NCBI GenBank assembly: GCA_964622075.1
Contig: CAZUMR010000061.1
Location: 1 to 8,973, forward strand
Source of the DNA: WAPX01 sp964622075
GTDB taxonomy: Archaea; Halobacteriota; Archaeoglobi; Archaeoglobales; Archaeoglobaceae
DNA length: 8,973 bases
Direction: 5' to 3'
The notes beneath the pieces are model-generated. The model saw nothing but the letters and a program-made list of their open reading frames with translations, was not told the DNA's origin and searched no databases. Below, piece after piece: positions 1-5,173 of the stretch. Each line of letters starts with the position of its first letter. Position 1 is the first letter of the stretch. Both the position numbers and the translations under genes were made by a program.

Positions 1-762
1 CTTGGTTGAGTTTCTTGCTGTAACCTTGAGCTTGTACTGGCCAGAGTTCCAGTTGTCAGTGCTTATAGAGAGGTACCAGACTGTACCGTTTGCTCCTCCA
101 AGAGTCTGGTTTTTGGATATGGATACACCTGGACCGGTAACGTTGGCGTAAACCTTTGTCGGGCTATCAAGACCTGTGACCTGGATCTTGAAGTATGCGT
201 TGTCACCCTTGGCTATTGGAGTTCTTGGGTTCTCGAGAGTTACTGAGATTGTTGGGAATGCGTTGTAAATGTAGATTACATATGGATAATAGTAACTGCT
301 GTTCTCCAGAGTGTTCCAAGTTGTCCCATTACTCGAAACCTCTACATAGTAAAATCCTGCACTGAGACCACTGATCTGGAATTCTTTGTAAGAAACATCT
401 TTAGGCACAGTAAGAGTTTTCACAGTTTCCTTACCCGGCAATTTTATAATTTTAACAGTGGCAGAATCCACTGAGCTGAATTTGTTTTCAATACCCAGCA
501 AAAAGCTCGTACCGTAGTTATACTCAACCAACATAACTGGGTTCTTTGAAACACCAGGCACTGCAATGGATCTAGTGTTGTTCAAAAAGTACGCTATTGG
601 CACAGTTTTAAAGTGTACTGAAAAGTTATACACTGTTGAGCTGTTGTCTGTTATTACAATATTACTCGCTGGAGGCACAGTTGGTGTTGCAGCAGCAGCG
701 CCCATAGCAATCAGTAGAATCGCTATTGCCGCTATCCCTATTTTCAAACTTTTTCCACTCAT
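1..762 (-). CDS. S-layer-type surface glycoprotein, N-terminal part (runs off the left edge)
   Basis: This is a secreted cell-surface protein, seen only as its first 254 codons; the reading frame is open to base 1. It begins with a classical signal peptide: a short basic stretch (MSGKSLK), a hydrophobic core (about residues 8-20) and a small-residue region ending AAAA near residue 25, where cleavage is likely. The rest is beta-rich and Ser/Thr/Tyr/Asn-rich, with what look like two immunoglobulin-like segments (about 29-165 and 168-254), the second opening with FPTISVTLENPRTPIAKGD. I count nine N-glycosylation sequons (NSS, NFS, NNT, NGT, NSS, NVT, NQT, NGT, NST), typical of archaeal S-layer and surface glycoproteins. 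The ATG at 762 is preceded by a strong Shine-Dalgarno and a TATA box. The architecture is clear, but I recognise no specific named family; it could be the S-layer subunit itself or another large exported protein. The missing C-terminus would carry any anchor. Confidence 0.8.
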   Translation of the reverse strand, partial: MSGKSLKIGIAAIAILLIAMGAAAATPTVPPASNIVITDNSSTVYNFSVHFKTVPIAYFLNNTRSIAVPGVSKNPVMLVEYNYGTSFLLGIENKFSSVDSATVKIIKLPGKETVKTLTVPKDVSYKEFQISGLSAGFYYVEVSSNGTTWNTLENSSYYYPYVIYIYNAFPTISVTLENPRTPIAKGDNAYFKIQVTGLDSPTKVYANVTGPGVSISKNQTLGGANGTVWYLSISTDNWNSGQYKLKVTARNSTK

Positions 763-768
763 ACTTTA

Positions 769-779
769 CCTACCTCCTC
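769..779 (-). promoter_or_regulatory. Shine-Dalgarno site of the surface glycoprotein gene
   Basis: On the minus strand the bases read GAGGAGGTAGG, an almost perfect anti-16S match, with the GGAGGT core ending 9 nt before the ATG at 762. It is the strongest ribosome binding site in the window and fits a highly translated envelope protein. Confidence 0.8.
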
Positions 780-810
780 TTTCGAGGACGCTTCTCCTAT
801 CACTTACCAC

Positions 811-818
811 TATATAAA
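811..818 (-). promoter_or_regulatory. TATA box of the surface glycoprotein gene
   Basis: The minus strand reads TTTATATA, preceded by a purine-rich BRE-like stretch (AAAAAGTAGAG). Its centre is about 52 nt before the ATG, so transcription should start near 788 and give a leader of roughly 26 nt holding the Shine-Dalgarno. The start-site position is inferred from the usual archaeal spacing, not mapped. Confidence 0.7.
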
Positions 819-832
819 CTCTACTTTTTGCA

Positions 833-887
833 GGCGGCGAAGATAGTATCGGCAGGTAACGATAACCTACCGATAGCTACCGCCGCC
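833..887. repeat. Long imperfect inverted repeat / hairpin upstream of the surface glycoprotein promoter
   Basis: The outer arms GGCGGCG (833-839) and CGCCGCC (881-887) are exact complements. The inner arms TATCGGCAGGT (847-857) and ACCTACCGATA (865-875) pair over 11 positions with one mismatch, which is a G-U wobble when read as minus-strand RNA. Between them TAG (844-846) faces CTA (877-879), plus a further G-U pair in minus-strand RNA. The loop is 858-864. In total about 22 pairs form with a few bulges. The structure lies 15 bp upstream of the TATA box of the glycoprotein gene and about 240 bp from the gene at 1127. No oligo-T run follows immediately on either strand, so it is not an obvious terminator. 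Its role is unknown: cruciform, regulator site, small structured RNA or mobile-element remnant are all possible. Confidence 0.75.
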
Positions 888-1090
888 ACCATTCGAGAGT
901 GTATATGAAGATTATTTAAGTTTTTTGCATCTGAACGCGTTAATTTCCAATTAAAAACGTAGAAATCGTGATAGATAAATGATGTCAGAATTCCGTAGCC
1001 AGTAACTAGGGGCATCAAAATATCAGGCATCAAAACAACCTCACAACAACAATGATAAATTAATAATTCTAATCAATTGCAAAAGAAAAG
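888..1090. other. AT-rich intergenic stretch without a recognisable gene
   Basis: I see no supported coding region or RNA gene here. The frames open in it lack ribosome binding sites and promoters and cross the hairpin at 833-887. The stretch contains a 10-bp direct repeat GGCATCAAAA (1011-1020 and 1026-1035, period 15) and a T6 run near 921-926 on the plus strand. Together with the promoters on either side it makes the longest gene-free gap in the window (763-1126). Confidence 0.5.
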
Positions 1091-1093
1091 AGA

Positions 1094-1106
1094 ATAACTT
1101 AAATAG
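1094..1106 (+). promoter_or_regulatory. TATA box giving a probable leaderless transcript of the gene at 1127
   Basis: CTTAAATAG (1098-1106) is preceded by a purine-rich stretch that fits a BRE. The TATA centre is about 25 nt before the ATG at 1127, the spacing at which archaeal transcription starts, so the mRNA probably begins at or next to the start codon. This agrees with the absence of a Shine-Dalgarno there. Confidence 0.65.
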
Positions 1107-1126
1107 TAAACCGAGATAAAATTATC

Positions 1127-1516
1127 ATGAAACCGAAAAAAGCTGTGGCAGTTTTTATTCTGCTTGCAGTTGCGGGACTTGGGCTCTCTGCATACATGGC
1201 AGAGTCCAGCGTTAGTCTGTCGGTTTCGGATAGAGAGGTAACAATAAGTCCTTCAACTTCAACCGTCCACACGTACGCTGATGATTACACAACAAAAAAT
1301 CTGACAGTATCAACAGTTTCAGATAAAACCATAACCGTCAGGTTGAAAGCAATACCAGCTGATTACCAGACGGCGAAAGCGTGGGGAAAGGATTTCATAG
1401 CAATAATAAGTCCTGAAGAGGTAAAGATCAACTCCACTCACGAAGCAAAAGTCACGCTGATAACACATAGTGAAAAGGCCGGAAATTACAGGGTGAAGGT
1501 TATTGCAGTTAAGTAA
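1127..1516 (+). CDS. Small secreted or membrane-anchored beta-sandwich protein, hypothetical
   Basis: A 129-residue protein of unknown function. Residues 1-5 are basic (MKPKK) and about 6-24 are hydrophobic, so it has either a cleavable signal peptide or an N-terminal membrane anchor; no C-terminal membrane segment follows. The remaining ~100 residues alternate in a beta-strand manner and end with an AGNYRVKVIAVK-like strand, resembling the closing strands of the NEW3/Ig-like domains found in archaeal surface proteins. Two sequons occur (NLT at 58, NST at 102). It has no cysteines or catalytic motif that I can see. A TATA box 25 nt upstream supports the ATG at 1127. Its last 14 bases overlap the next gene, whose Shine-Dalgarno lies inside this one, so the two are probably translated from one message. 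I infer an envelope role from the export signal only. Confidence 0.75.
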   Translation: MKPKKAVAVFILLAVAGLGLSAYMAESSVSLSVSDREVTISPSTSTVHTYADDYTTKNLTVSTVSDKTITVRLKAIPADYQTAKAWGKDFIAIISPEEVKINSTHEAKVTLITHSEKAGNYRVKVIAVK

Positions 1517-1793
1517 ACCGGATGTAATTCTGTGGGTTCTGGCATCTGTACTTTATGGAGCTGGAGATTTAATCACAACGTTAAACAACCTGAGAGCGGG
1601 GATGGTAGAGTTAAATCCGCTGAATGTATTTGCCGTAAAAGTTCTGGTGTTTGCTGCTGGAGTGATACTATACACCAGAACGAGAGAAAAGATGATTCCC
1701 GCAATACTGTGCATCCTTGGAGGCTTTGCCGTCTTACACAATATATTGGTTTTTTTATTTTTAAATATTTTATTTTTAAATTTGCAAACATAG
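1503..1793 (+). CDS. Small integral membrane protein, DUF5658-like
   Basis: A 96-residue hydrophobic protein with about three membrane segments (approximately residues 7-26, 42-58 and 65-90). The segment after the first helix reads GDLITTLNNLRAGMVELNPL. This is the D-x-x-T-T ... G-x-x-E-x-N-P-L pattern I associate with the DUF5658 family of small membrane proteins of unknown function; the assignment rests on that pattern. No in-frame ATG precedes it. The best start is the TTG at 1503, placed 6 nt after a GGTGA Shine-Dalgarno at 1492-1496, and it overlaps the upstream gene by 14 bases. The last ~15 residues (FLFLNILFLNLQT) are encoded by a tandemly duplicated AT-rich 15-mer, so the C-terminal end may be recently extended. 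Probably co-expressed with the secreted protein before it. Confidence 0.65.
   Translation: MQLSKPDVILWVLASVLYGAGDLITTLNNLRAGMVELNPLNVFAVKVLVFAAGVILYTRTREKMIPAILCILGGFAVLHNILVFLFLNILFLNLQT
1753..1782 (+). terminator. Tandem 15-bp T-rich repeat, probable oligo-T terminator
   Basis: TTTTATTTTTAAATA (1753-1767) is followed directly by TTTTATTTTTAAATT (1768-1782), a 14/15 match. Runs of T on the sense strand are the usual intrinsic termination signal in euryarchaea. Here they lie inside the last codons of the membrane protein gene, so termination is likely just after its stop at 1793. The next gene has its own promoter. Confidence 0.5.
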
Positions 1794-1795
1794 AA

Positions 1796-1856
1796 AAACA
1801 GAAAACAGAAACACAGAGAATAGAAGATAGAAGATCAGAGACTCAGAGACGAAAGA
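1796..1856 (+). repeat. Purine-rich low-complexity tract
   Basis: About 60 nt made almost only of A and G with interspersed C, built from degenerate copies of AGA, CAGA and GATAGAAGAT-like units. It separates the terminator-like repeat of the upstream unit from the promoter of the oxidoreductase operon and ends in that promoter's BRE. I see no coding potential in it. Confidence 0.5.
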
Positions 1857-1870
1857 GTTTAAAAGCTCTT
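1850..1870 (+). promoter_or_regulatory. BRE/TATA promoter of the oxidoreductase-DUF1922 operon, with flanking inverted repeat
   Basis: CGAAAGA (1850-1856, BRE) precedes GTTTAAAAG (1857-1865, TATA). The TATA centre is 36 nt before the ATG at 1897, so transcription should start near 1886-1888 and leave a leader of about 10 nt without a Shine-Dalgarno. The TATA box is bracketed by the inverted arms AAGAG (1853-1857) and CTCTT (1866-1870), which could be a regulator site. Confidence 0.7.
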
Positions 1871-1896
1871 AAAAACAACATCTTCCCGCACACTTC

Positions 1897-3147
1897 ATGA
1901 AACTTGCCATAGTTGGTGCCGGATTAACAGGTCTTTCCGCAGCATACTCCCTAAGAGAGTTCGCAAATGTAACTGTTTTTGAGAGAGGTAACTTAGGAGG
2001 GCTGGCATCAGCCTACTGCCCGTCTTACTGTATAGAAAAGTTCTATCACCACTGCTTCAGAAGAGATTCTGAGTTGCTCAGGCTCATTTCCGAGCTTGGT
2101 CTGTCGAAAAAGCTTGTGTGGAGAGTTGCAAGAGTTGGACAGGAGTACAGAGGAAAGATCTACCCATTAAATACACCACTGGAGATATTGAAGTATCCCG
2201 GAATGAGTTTGACCGATAAGGTGAAACTTGCTGTCTTTACTTTAAAGTGCAAGAACAGGAGTTTGGAAGAGTTCAAAAGATTTGATGGAGTCAGGGCGGT
2301 AGATGGAATAAAAAAGGATCTTGGAGAGAGACTTCTGAATTCCTTTTTCCTTCCACTGCTCAGGTCAAAATTTGGAGACCTGTATTCAGAAGTAAGCTAC
2401 GCATGGTTGCTCGCAAGAGTTGCGATAAGAAGTAACAGAAAGAGCAGTGGCGAGGAGCTTGGTTACCTGAGACATGGTTTCCAGCAGCTAATAGACAGGC
2501 TTGTTGAAGAGATCTCAGACTGTGAATTCAGAAGAGAGGAGGTCAGAAAGGTTGAGAAGAGGGGGCACTGGATTGTAAATCGGGAGAGTTTCGATGCAGT
2601 AATATGGACTACCCCGATACCTGTTTTGGAAAGTGTGAATCCGGCACTAAAAGCGGCAGCTGGTCTAAAGGATATAAGATATCAGAGTTCAATTTGCGTA
2701 CTTCTAGCAAGTGAAAAGGATGTTACAGATGATATATACTGGAGCAACGTAAACTGCACTTTTGGAGCGATAATAGAACATACGCACTTCATGCCGTTAG
2801 AAGACTACGGAGAGAAACTCATTTATCTGGCAGGATACACATATCCAGATAGCAAACTGATGAAAATGGAAGAAAAAGAAGTAATAAGGTTGTACCTGAA
2901 AGATCTGGAAAAGTTCGGGATTCGTAAAGAAGACGTGAAGTGGGCGAAACTTTTCAGGGAAAAATACAGTGGACCAGTTTACGAAACAGGATACCTGAAA
3001 AAGATGACTCCATACAGAACTGGAGTGAAGGGATTTTACGTGGCAGGAATGACTTCTGAACCGAACTATCCTGAAAGGAGTATGAACGGAAGTGTAAAGG
3101 CAGGAAGGGAGGTTGCAGATAAACTCGTGGAGGATTTTGGGTTATGA
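1897..3147 (+). CDS. FAD-dependent oxidoreductase, amine oxidase / protoporphyrinogen oxidase-like
   Basis: A 416-residue flavoprotein of the HemY/amine-oxidase group (COG1232-like). The N-terminal Rossmann fold is clear: GAGLTG (7-12) binds the FAD pyrophosphate, E29 in VFERG should bind the ribose, and GG (34-35) completes the dinucleotide motif. EKFYHH (47-52) is conserved in the archaeal and bacterial relatives of this subfamily. The C-terminus has the second FAD-contact region, GFYVAGM (379-385) followed by PNYPERSMNGS (389-399). Length is normal for the family, and I see no signal peptide, so it should be cytoplasmic. The substrate is unknown. Relatives often lie beside glycosyltransferase genes, which suggests glycan or lipid chemistry more than haem synthesis, but no such neighbours are visible here. 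It starts about 10 nt after the predicted transcription start, and its stop overlaps the ATG of the next gene (ATGA). Confidence 0.85.
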   Translation: MKLAIVGAGLTGLSAAYSLREFANVTVFERGNLGGLASAYCPSYCIEKFYHHCFRRDSELLRLISELGLSKKLVWRVARVGQEYRGKIYPLNTPLEILKYPGMSLTDKVKLAVFTLKCKNRSLEEFKRFDGVRAVDGIKKDLGERLLNSFFLPLLRSKFGDLYSEVSYAWLLARVAIRSNRKSSGEELGYLRHGFQQLIDRLVEEISDCEFRREEVRKVEKRGHWIVNRESFDAVIWTTPIPVLESVNPALKAAAGLKDIRYQSSICVLLASEKDVTDDIYWSNVNCTFGAIIEHTHFMPLEDYGEKLIYLAGYTYPDSKLMKMEEKEVIRLYLKDLEKFGIRKEDVKWAKLFREKYSGPVYETGYLKKMTPYRTGVKGFYVAGMTSEPNYPERSMNGSVKAGREVADKLVEDFGL

Positions 3148-3365
3148 GGTTTGAAGAAGGATACATCGTGTTCATCTGCAGAAGGTGCGGGAGGTTTATT
3201 TATGCTAAGAAAGGTCAGAAAACAAAAAAGTGCGTGTGTGGTTACACCAACGATTTGAGGAGAGTCAAAGTTGTCAGAAGAGTTAGGGATGAGAGAGAGG
3301 CCGGAGAAGTTGTCAGAATCCTACAGGCAGGTAAGGGATTGAGTGGTTTTAAGAGACTGAGTTGA
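3144..3365 (+). CDS. DUF1922 zinc-ribbon protein
   Basis: A 73-residue archaeal protein of unknown function that matches the DUF1922 pattern. It has a beta-hairpin YIVFICRRCGRFIYA with C12 and C15, then C30 and C32 in KKCVCG, together a four-cysteine zinc site. A basic segment (RRVKVVRRVRDERE) and a short helix with VVRILQ follow, ending at residue 73, so it is full length for the family. Its ATG overlaps the stop of the flavoprotein gene by 4 nt (ATGA), so translation is probably coupled. The zinc ribbon and basic stretch would allow nucleic-acid or protein binding, but the molecular role is not known and a link to the oxidoreductase is suggested only by the operon. Confidence 0.8.
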   Translation: MRFEEGYIVFICRRCGRFIYAKKGQKTKKCVCGYTNDLRRVKVVRRVRDEREAGEVVRILQAGKGLSGFKRLS

Positions 3366-3422
3366 TCTTGAAGCAAAAGTATAGTCTGGAGTTGCGGATT
3401 TGTGCTGCATAGCTGCATGATT

Positions 3423-3440
3423 CGAAAAAGCGATATATAC
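3423..3440 (+). promoter_or_regulatory. BRE/TATA promoter of the DUF1786 gene, fixes its start
   Basis: CGAAAAA (3423-3429) and GATATATAC (3432-3440) form a strong BRE/TATA pair. The TATA centre is 26 nt before the ATG at 3462, predicting a leaderless message starting there. The element lies inside a longer in-frame extension from 3402, which argues that the 20 extra residues are not translated. Confidence 0.75.
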
Positions 3441-3461
3441 AGGCATGCATCTCCAGAAGTA

Positions 3462-4568
3462 ATGCGGGTTTTCACGCTTGATGTCGGTAGCGGAACTCAG
3501 GACTTCATGCTCGCAGAATTCGATCTGGAATCAGTAAAAACGGAATCAGAAACAGAATCAGAATCGAAATCCAGCTTCTGCAAAAACATCAGAAACAGTT
3601 TAAAAATGATACTGCCATCTCCAACAAGAATTGTAGCCTCAAAGATTAGAAGAAGTAAAAACGTTTTTCTTTATGGCTACACGATGGGTGGTGGAGCGTG
3701 TAAAAAAGCAGCATTTGAGCACGCGAAAAAATACAGGGTTCTTGCAAGTGAAAAAGCAGCTCTGACTTTTTCAGATAACCTCGAAAGGGTGAAAAAAGCT
3801 GGAATTGAGATATGCAGCTCAACAGGTATAGAGAAAGAGCTGAAAGACAAGAAAGAGTTTACGGCCATAGAAATGAAGGACGTTGATTGGGAGTTTTTCA
3901 TGAGAACGTTCGACTCCCTGAGTGTTGATTACCCGGAAGTATCCATAGTCGCAGTTCAGGATCACGGATATTCCAAGGAAAAAAGTAACAGAAAGTTCAG
4001 ATTCGAGCTTTTCGAGAAAAAGTTGAAGAAGGGTGCAAGTCTTTCAGACTTCGTTTACGAATCTGAAAACGTGCCTGAAGTGTACAACAGAATGGCGAGC
4101 GTTGCTGAGAGTTATGAGGACTTTGGCAAAAAGTTTGGAAAACTCTACATCGTGGACACTGTTTTCGCAGCCATGGCCGGATGTCTCAGAGAGGTAAAAA
4201 GACCCGCACTCGTAATGAATTTCGGAAATTCTCACTTCGTAGGTGCTGTGGTTGGAGAGGATGGCCAGATTCTATCCATGTTTGAGCATCACACAAAGGT
4301 AATTGAAAAAAAGGTACGGGAAAAAGGGATTGAGTGGGTAGCAGATTTTATAGGGCGTTTTCTCAGAGGAGAGATCGACTTCGATGACGTTTACAACGAT
4401 GGAGGGCATGGAGCTTACGTCAGAGATGTTGTGGATGTAAGGGATATAATATCCACAGGACCAAGAGTTGAGCTGAGTCCATTCAAAGTTGCAGGCTCGT
4501 GCGGAGAGGTGATGATTACCGGTAATATAGGAATGCTGAATCTGCTTTCCTTATATCTGCGCAGATAG
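3462..4568 (+). CDS. DUF1786 family protein (ASKHA-like fold suspected)
   Basis: A 368-residue archaeal protein of the DUF1786 family, function unknown. The start LDVGSGTQD (6-14) resembles the phosphate-1 loop of actin/Hsp70/sugar-kinase (ASKHA) ATPases, NFGNSHFVGAVV (253-264) could be the phosphate-2 loop, and ITGNIGM (352-358) the adenosine motif; nucleotide binding is my inference. Other conspicuous segments are LPSPTRIVA (51-59), GYTMGGG (72-78), QDHG (166-169) and DGGHGAY (313-319). The frame is open from an ATG at 3402, but the promoter at 3423-3440 and the start of the conserved motif favour the ATG at 3462. Residues 27-37 are a low-complexity TESETESESKS run encoded by near-repeats of GAATCA, inside a longer apparent insertion before LPSPT. 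It stands alone on its promoter; the nuclease-like gene 91 nt downstream may be read from the same message. Confidence 0.8.
   Translation: MRVFTLDVGSGTQDFMLAEFDLESVKTESETESESKSSFCKNIRNSLKMILPSPTRIVASKIRRSKNVFLYGYTMGGGACKKAAFEHAKKYRVLASEKAALTFSDNLERVKKAGIEICSSTGIEKELKDKKEFTAIEMKDVDWEFFMRTFDSLSVDYPEVSIVAVQDHGYSKEKSNRKFRFELFEKKLKKGASLSDFVYESENVPEVYNRMASVAESYEDFGKKFGKLYIVDTVFAAMAGCLREVKRPALVMNFGNSHFVGAVVGEDGQILSMFEHHTKVIEKKVREKGIEWVADFIGRFLRGEIDFDDVYNDGGHGAYVRDVVDVRDIISTGPRVELSPFKVAGSCGEVMITGNIGMLNLLSLYLRR
3540..3572 (+). repeat. GAATCA-type microsatellite inside the DUF1786 gene
   Basis: Degenerate copies of GAATCA/GAAACA encode T-E-S-E-T-E-S-E-S-K-S at residues 27-37 of the DUF1786 protein. 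The run keeps the frame and lies between the first conserved motif and the LPSPT motif, where I would expect only a short loop. It looks like replication-slippage expansion. Confidence 0.6.
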
Positions 4569-4591
4569 TTAGCAGGTGGCTGGCGGTTAAG

Positions 4592-4627
4592 CTGTTATTT
4601 AGGCTGTTAAGTTAGCACTGTTAAGTT
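4592..4627. repeat. Short degenerate direct repeats in the DUF1786-nuclease gap
   Basis: CTGTTAAGTT occurs exactly at 4604-4613 and 4618-4627, with a degraded copy (CTGTTATTTA) at 4592-4601, giving a period of 12-14 nt. The tract occupies much of the 91-nt gap. I see no good TATA box, so the downstream gene may be read through from the DUF1786 promoter. Confidence 0.5.
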
Positions 4628-4646
4628 CAGAAGGTAAAATTGGCAA

Positions 4647-4655
4647 GAGGAGATG
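4647..4655 (+). promoter_or_regulatory. Shine-Dalgarno of the nuclease-like gene
   Basis: GAGGAGATG ends 4 nt before the ATG at 4660. It supports this start codon and fits a gene translated internally on a longer message, in contrast to the leaderless genes around it. Confidence 0.65.
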
Positions 4656-4659
4656 TCGC

Positions 4660-5079
4660 ATGTTGAATGAAAGGCTGAAAGAAAGAGAGATAAGCTGGCA
4701 GGAATTCGAAGAGCTTGTTAGAGAGGTGCTTGAATCACACGGATTTGAAACGATGTTCAGAGTCGTTTTCAGAGATGAAGAGGGTAGAAGTGAGATCGAT
4801 GTCGTTGCCGAGAGGTTCGGGATCGTTCTTGCAATAGATGCAAAGAGGTACGCAAGAAACTGGTACAGAAAGTCAGCAATAAAGAGAGAGGCAAGGAAGC
4901 ACGCTGAGAGGTGTAAAAGGTACTCAAGAGTCGAAGGAAAGGACGTTATACCGGTAATAGTCTCATTCGTTGACGATGAAGTTGTAGAGTGCTCAGGATG
5001 TATAATCGTACCTTTGAGAGCGATAAACGACTTTCTCCTCAACATCGAGGCTTATCTTGCAGATTTTGGATTCCTGTAG
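4660..5079 (+). CDS. PD-(D/E)XK nuclease-like protein (restriction endonuclease-like fold)
   Basis: A 139-residue protein with the layout of the Mrr-like / restriction-endonuclease-like fold. A helix with FEELVREVLESHGFET (16-31) carries the usual first acidic residues (E17/E18). It is followed by SEIDVVAE (44-51) with catalytic-type D47, then VLAIDAKRYA (56-65) supplying the D60-x-K62 pair. The core has the order alpha-beta-beta-beta expected for the fold; the third motif is D-x-K where many members have E-x-K or Q-x-K, an acceptable variant. A later strand, VIPVIVSFVDDE (95-106), resembles the C-terminal core strand. The protein is small, with no DNA-recognition domain and no methyltransferase beside it, so a restriction system is not supported; a DNA-repair or housekeeping nuclease is as likely. 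It converges with the helicase gene and is not in its operon. Confidence 0.7.
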   Translation: MLNERLKEREISWQEFEELVREVLESHGFETMFRVVFRDEEGRSEIDVVAERFGIVLAIDAKRYARNWYRKSAIKREARKHAERCKRYSRVEGKDVIPVIVSFVDDEVVECSGCIIVPLRAINDFLLNIEAYLADFGFL

Positions 5080-5148
5080 ATTCCTGCGGTTACTGTGCAA
5101 GTTAAATACAGTATTGCGATTAATGCGTTAATAATGTTCTTTGATATT

Positions 5149-5171
5149 CAAAAGTCAAAAGTTAACAAAAA
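5149..5171 (-). terminator. Oligo-T terminator of the helicase gene
   Basis: Immediately after the helicase stop codon (5174-5176, minus strand) the minus strand has T5, T4 and T4 runs separated by 3-6 nt. Clustered T runs right after the stop are the typical archaeal intrinsic terminator. The convergent gene ends at 5079, so the remaining ~95 nt separate the two units. Confidence 0.6.
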
Positions 5172-5173
5172 GG

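Noticed and set aside
821..1033. Minus-strand 70-residue reading frame in the gap upstream of the surface glycoprotein gene
   Set aside because: It crosses the hairpin at 833-887, ends almost at the glycoprotein TATA box, starts within a direct repeat, has no Shine-Dalgarno or promoter and no recognisable family features.
1532..1900. Plus-strand 122-residue frame overlapping the DUF5658-like gene
   Set aside because: Its protein is compositionally odd and translates the purine-rich tract; the overlapping frame from 1503 has clear membrane segments and a family-like motif.
4599..5045. Minus-strand 148-residue frame opposite the nuclease-like gene
   Set aside because: It is the Ser/Leu-rich antisense shadow of a gene with a Shine-Dalgarno and a catalytic motif pattern.
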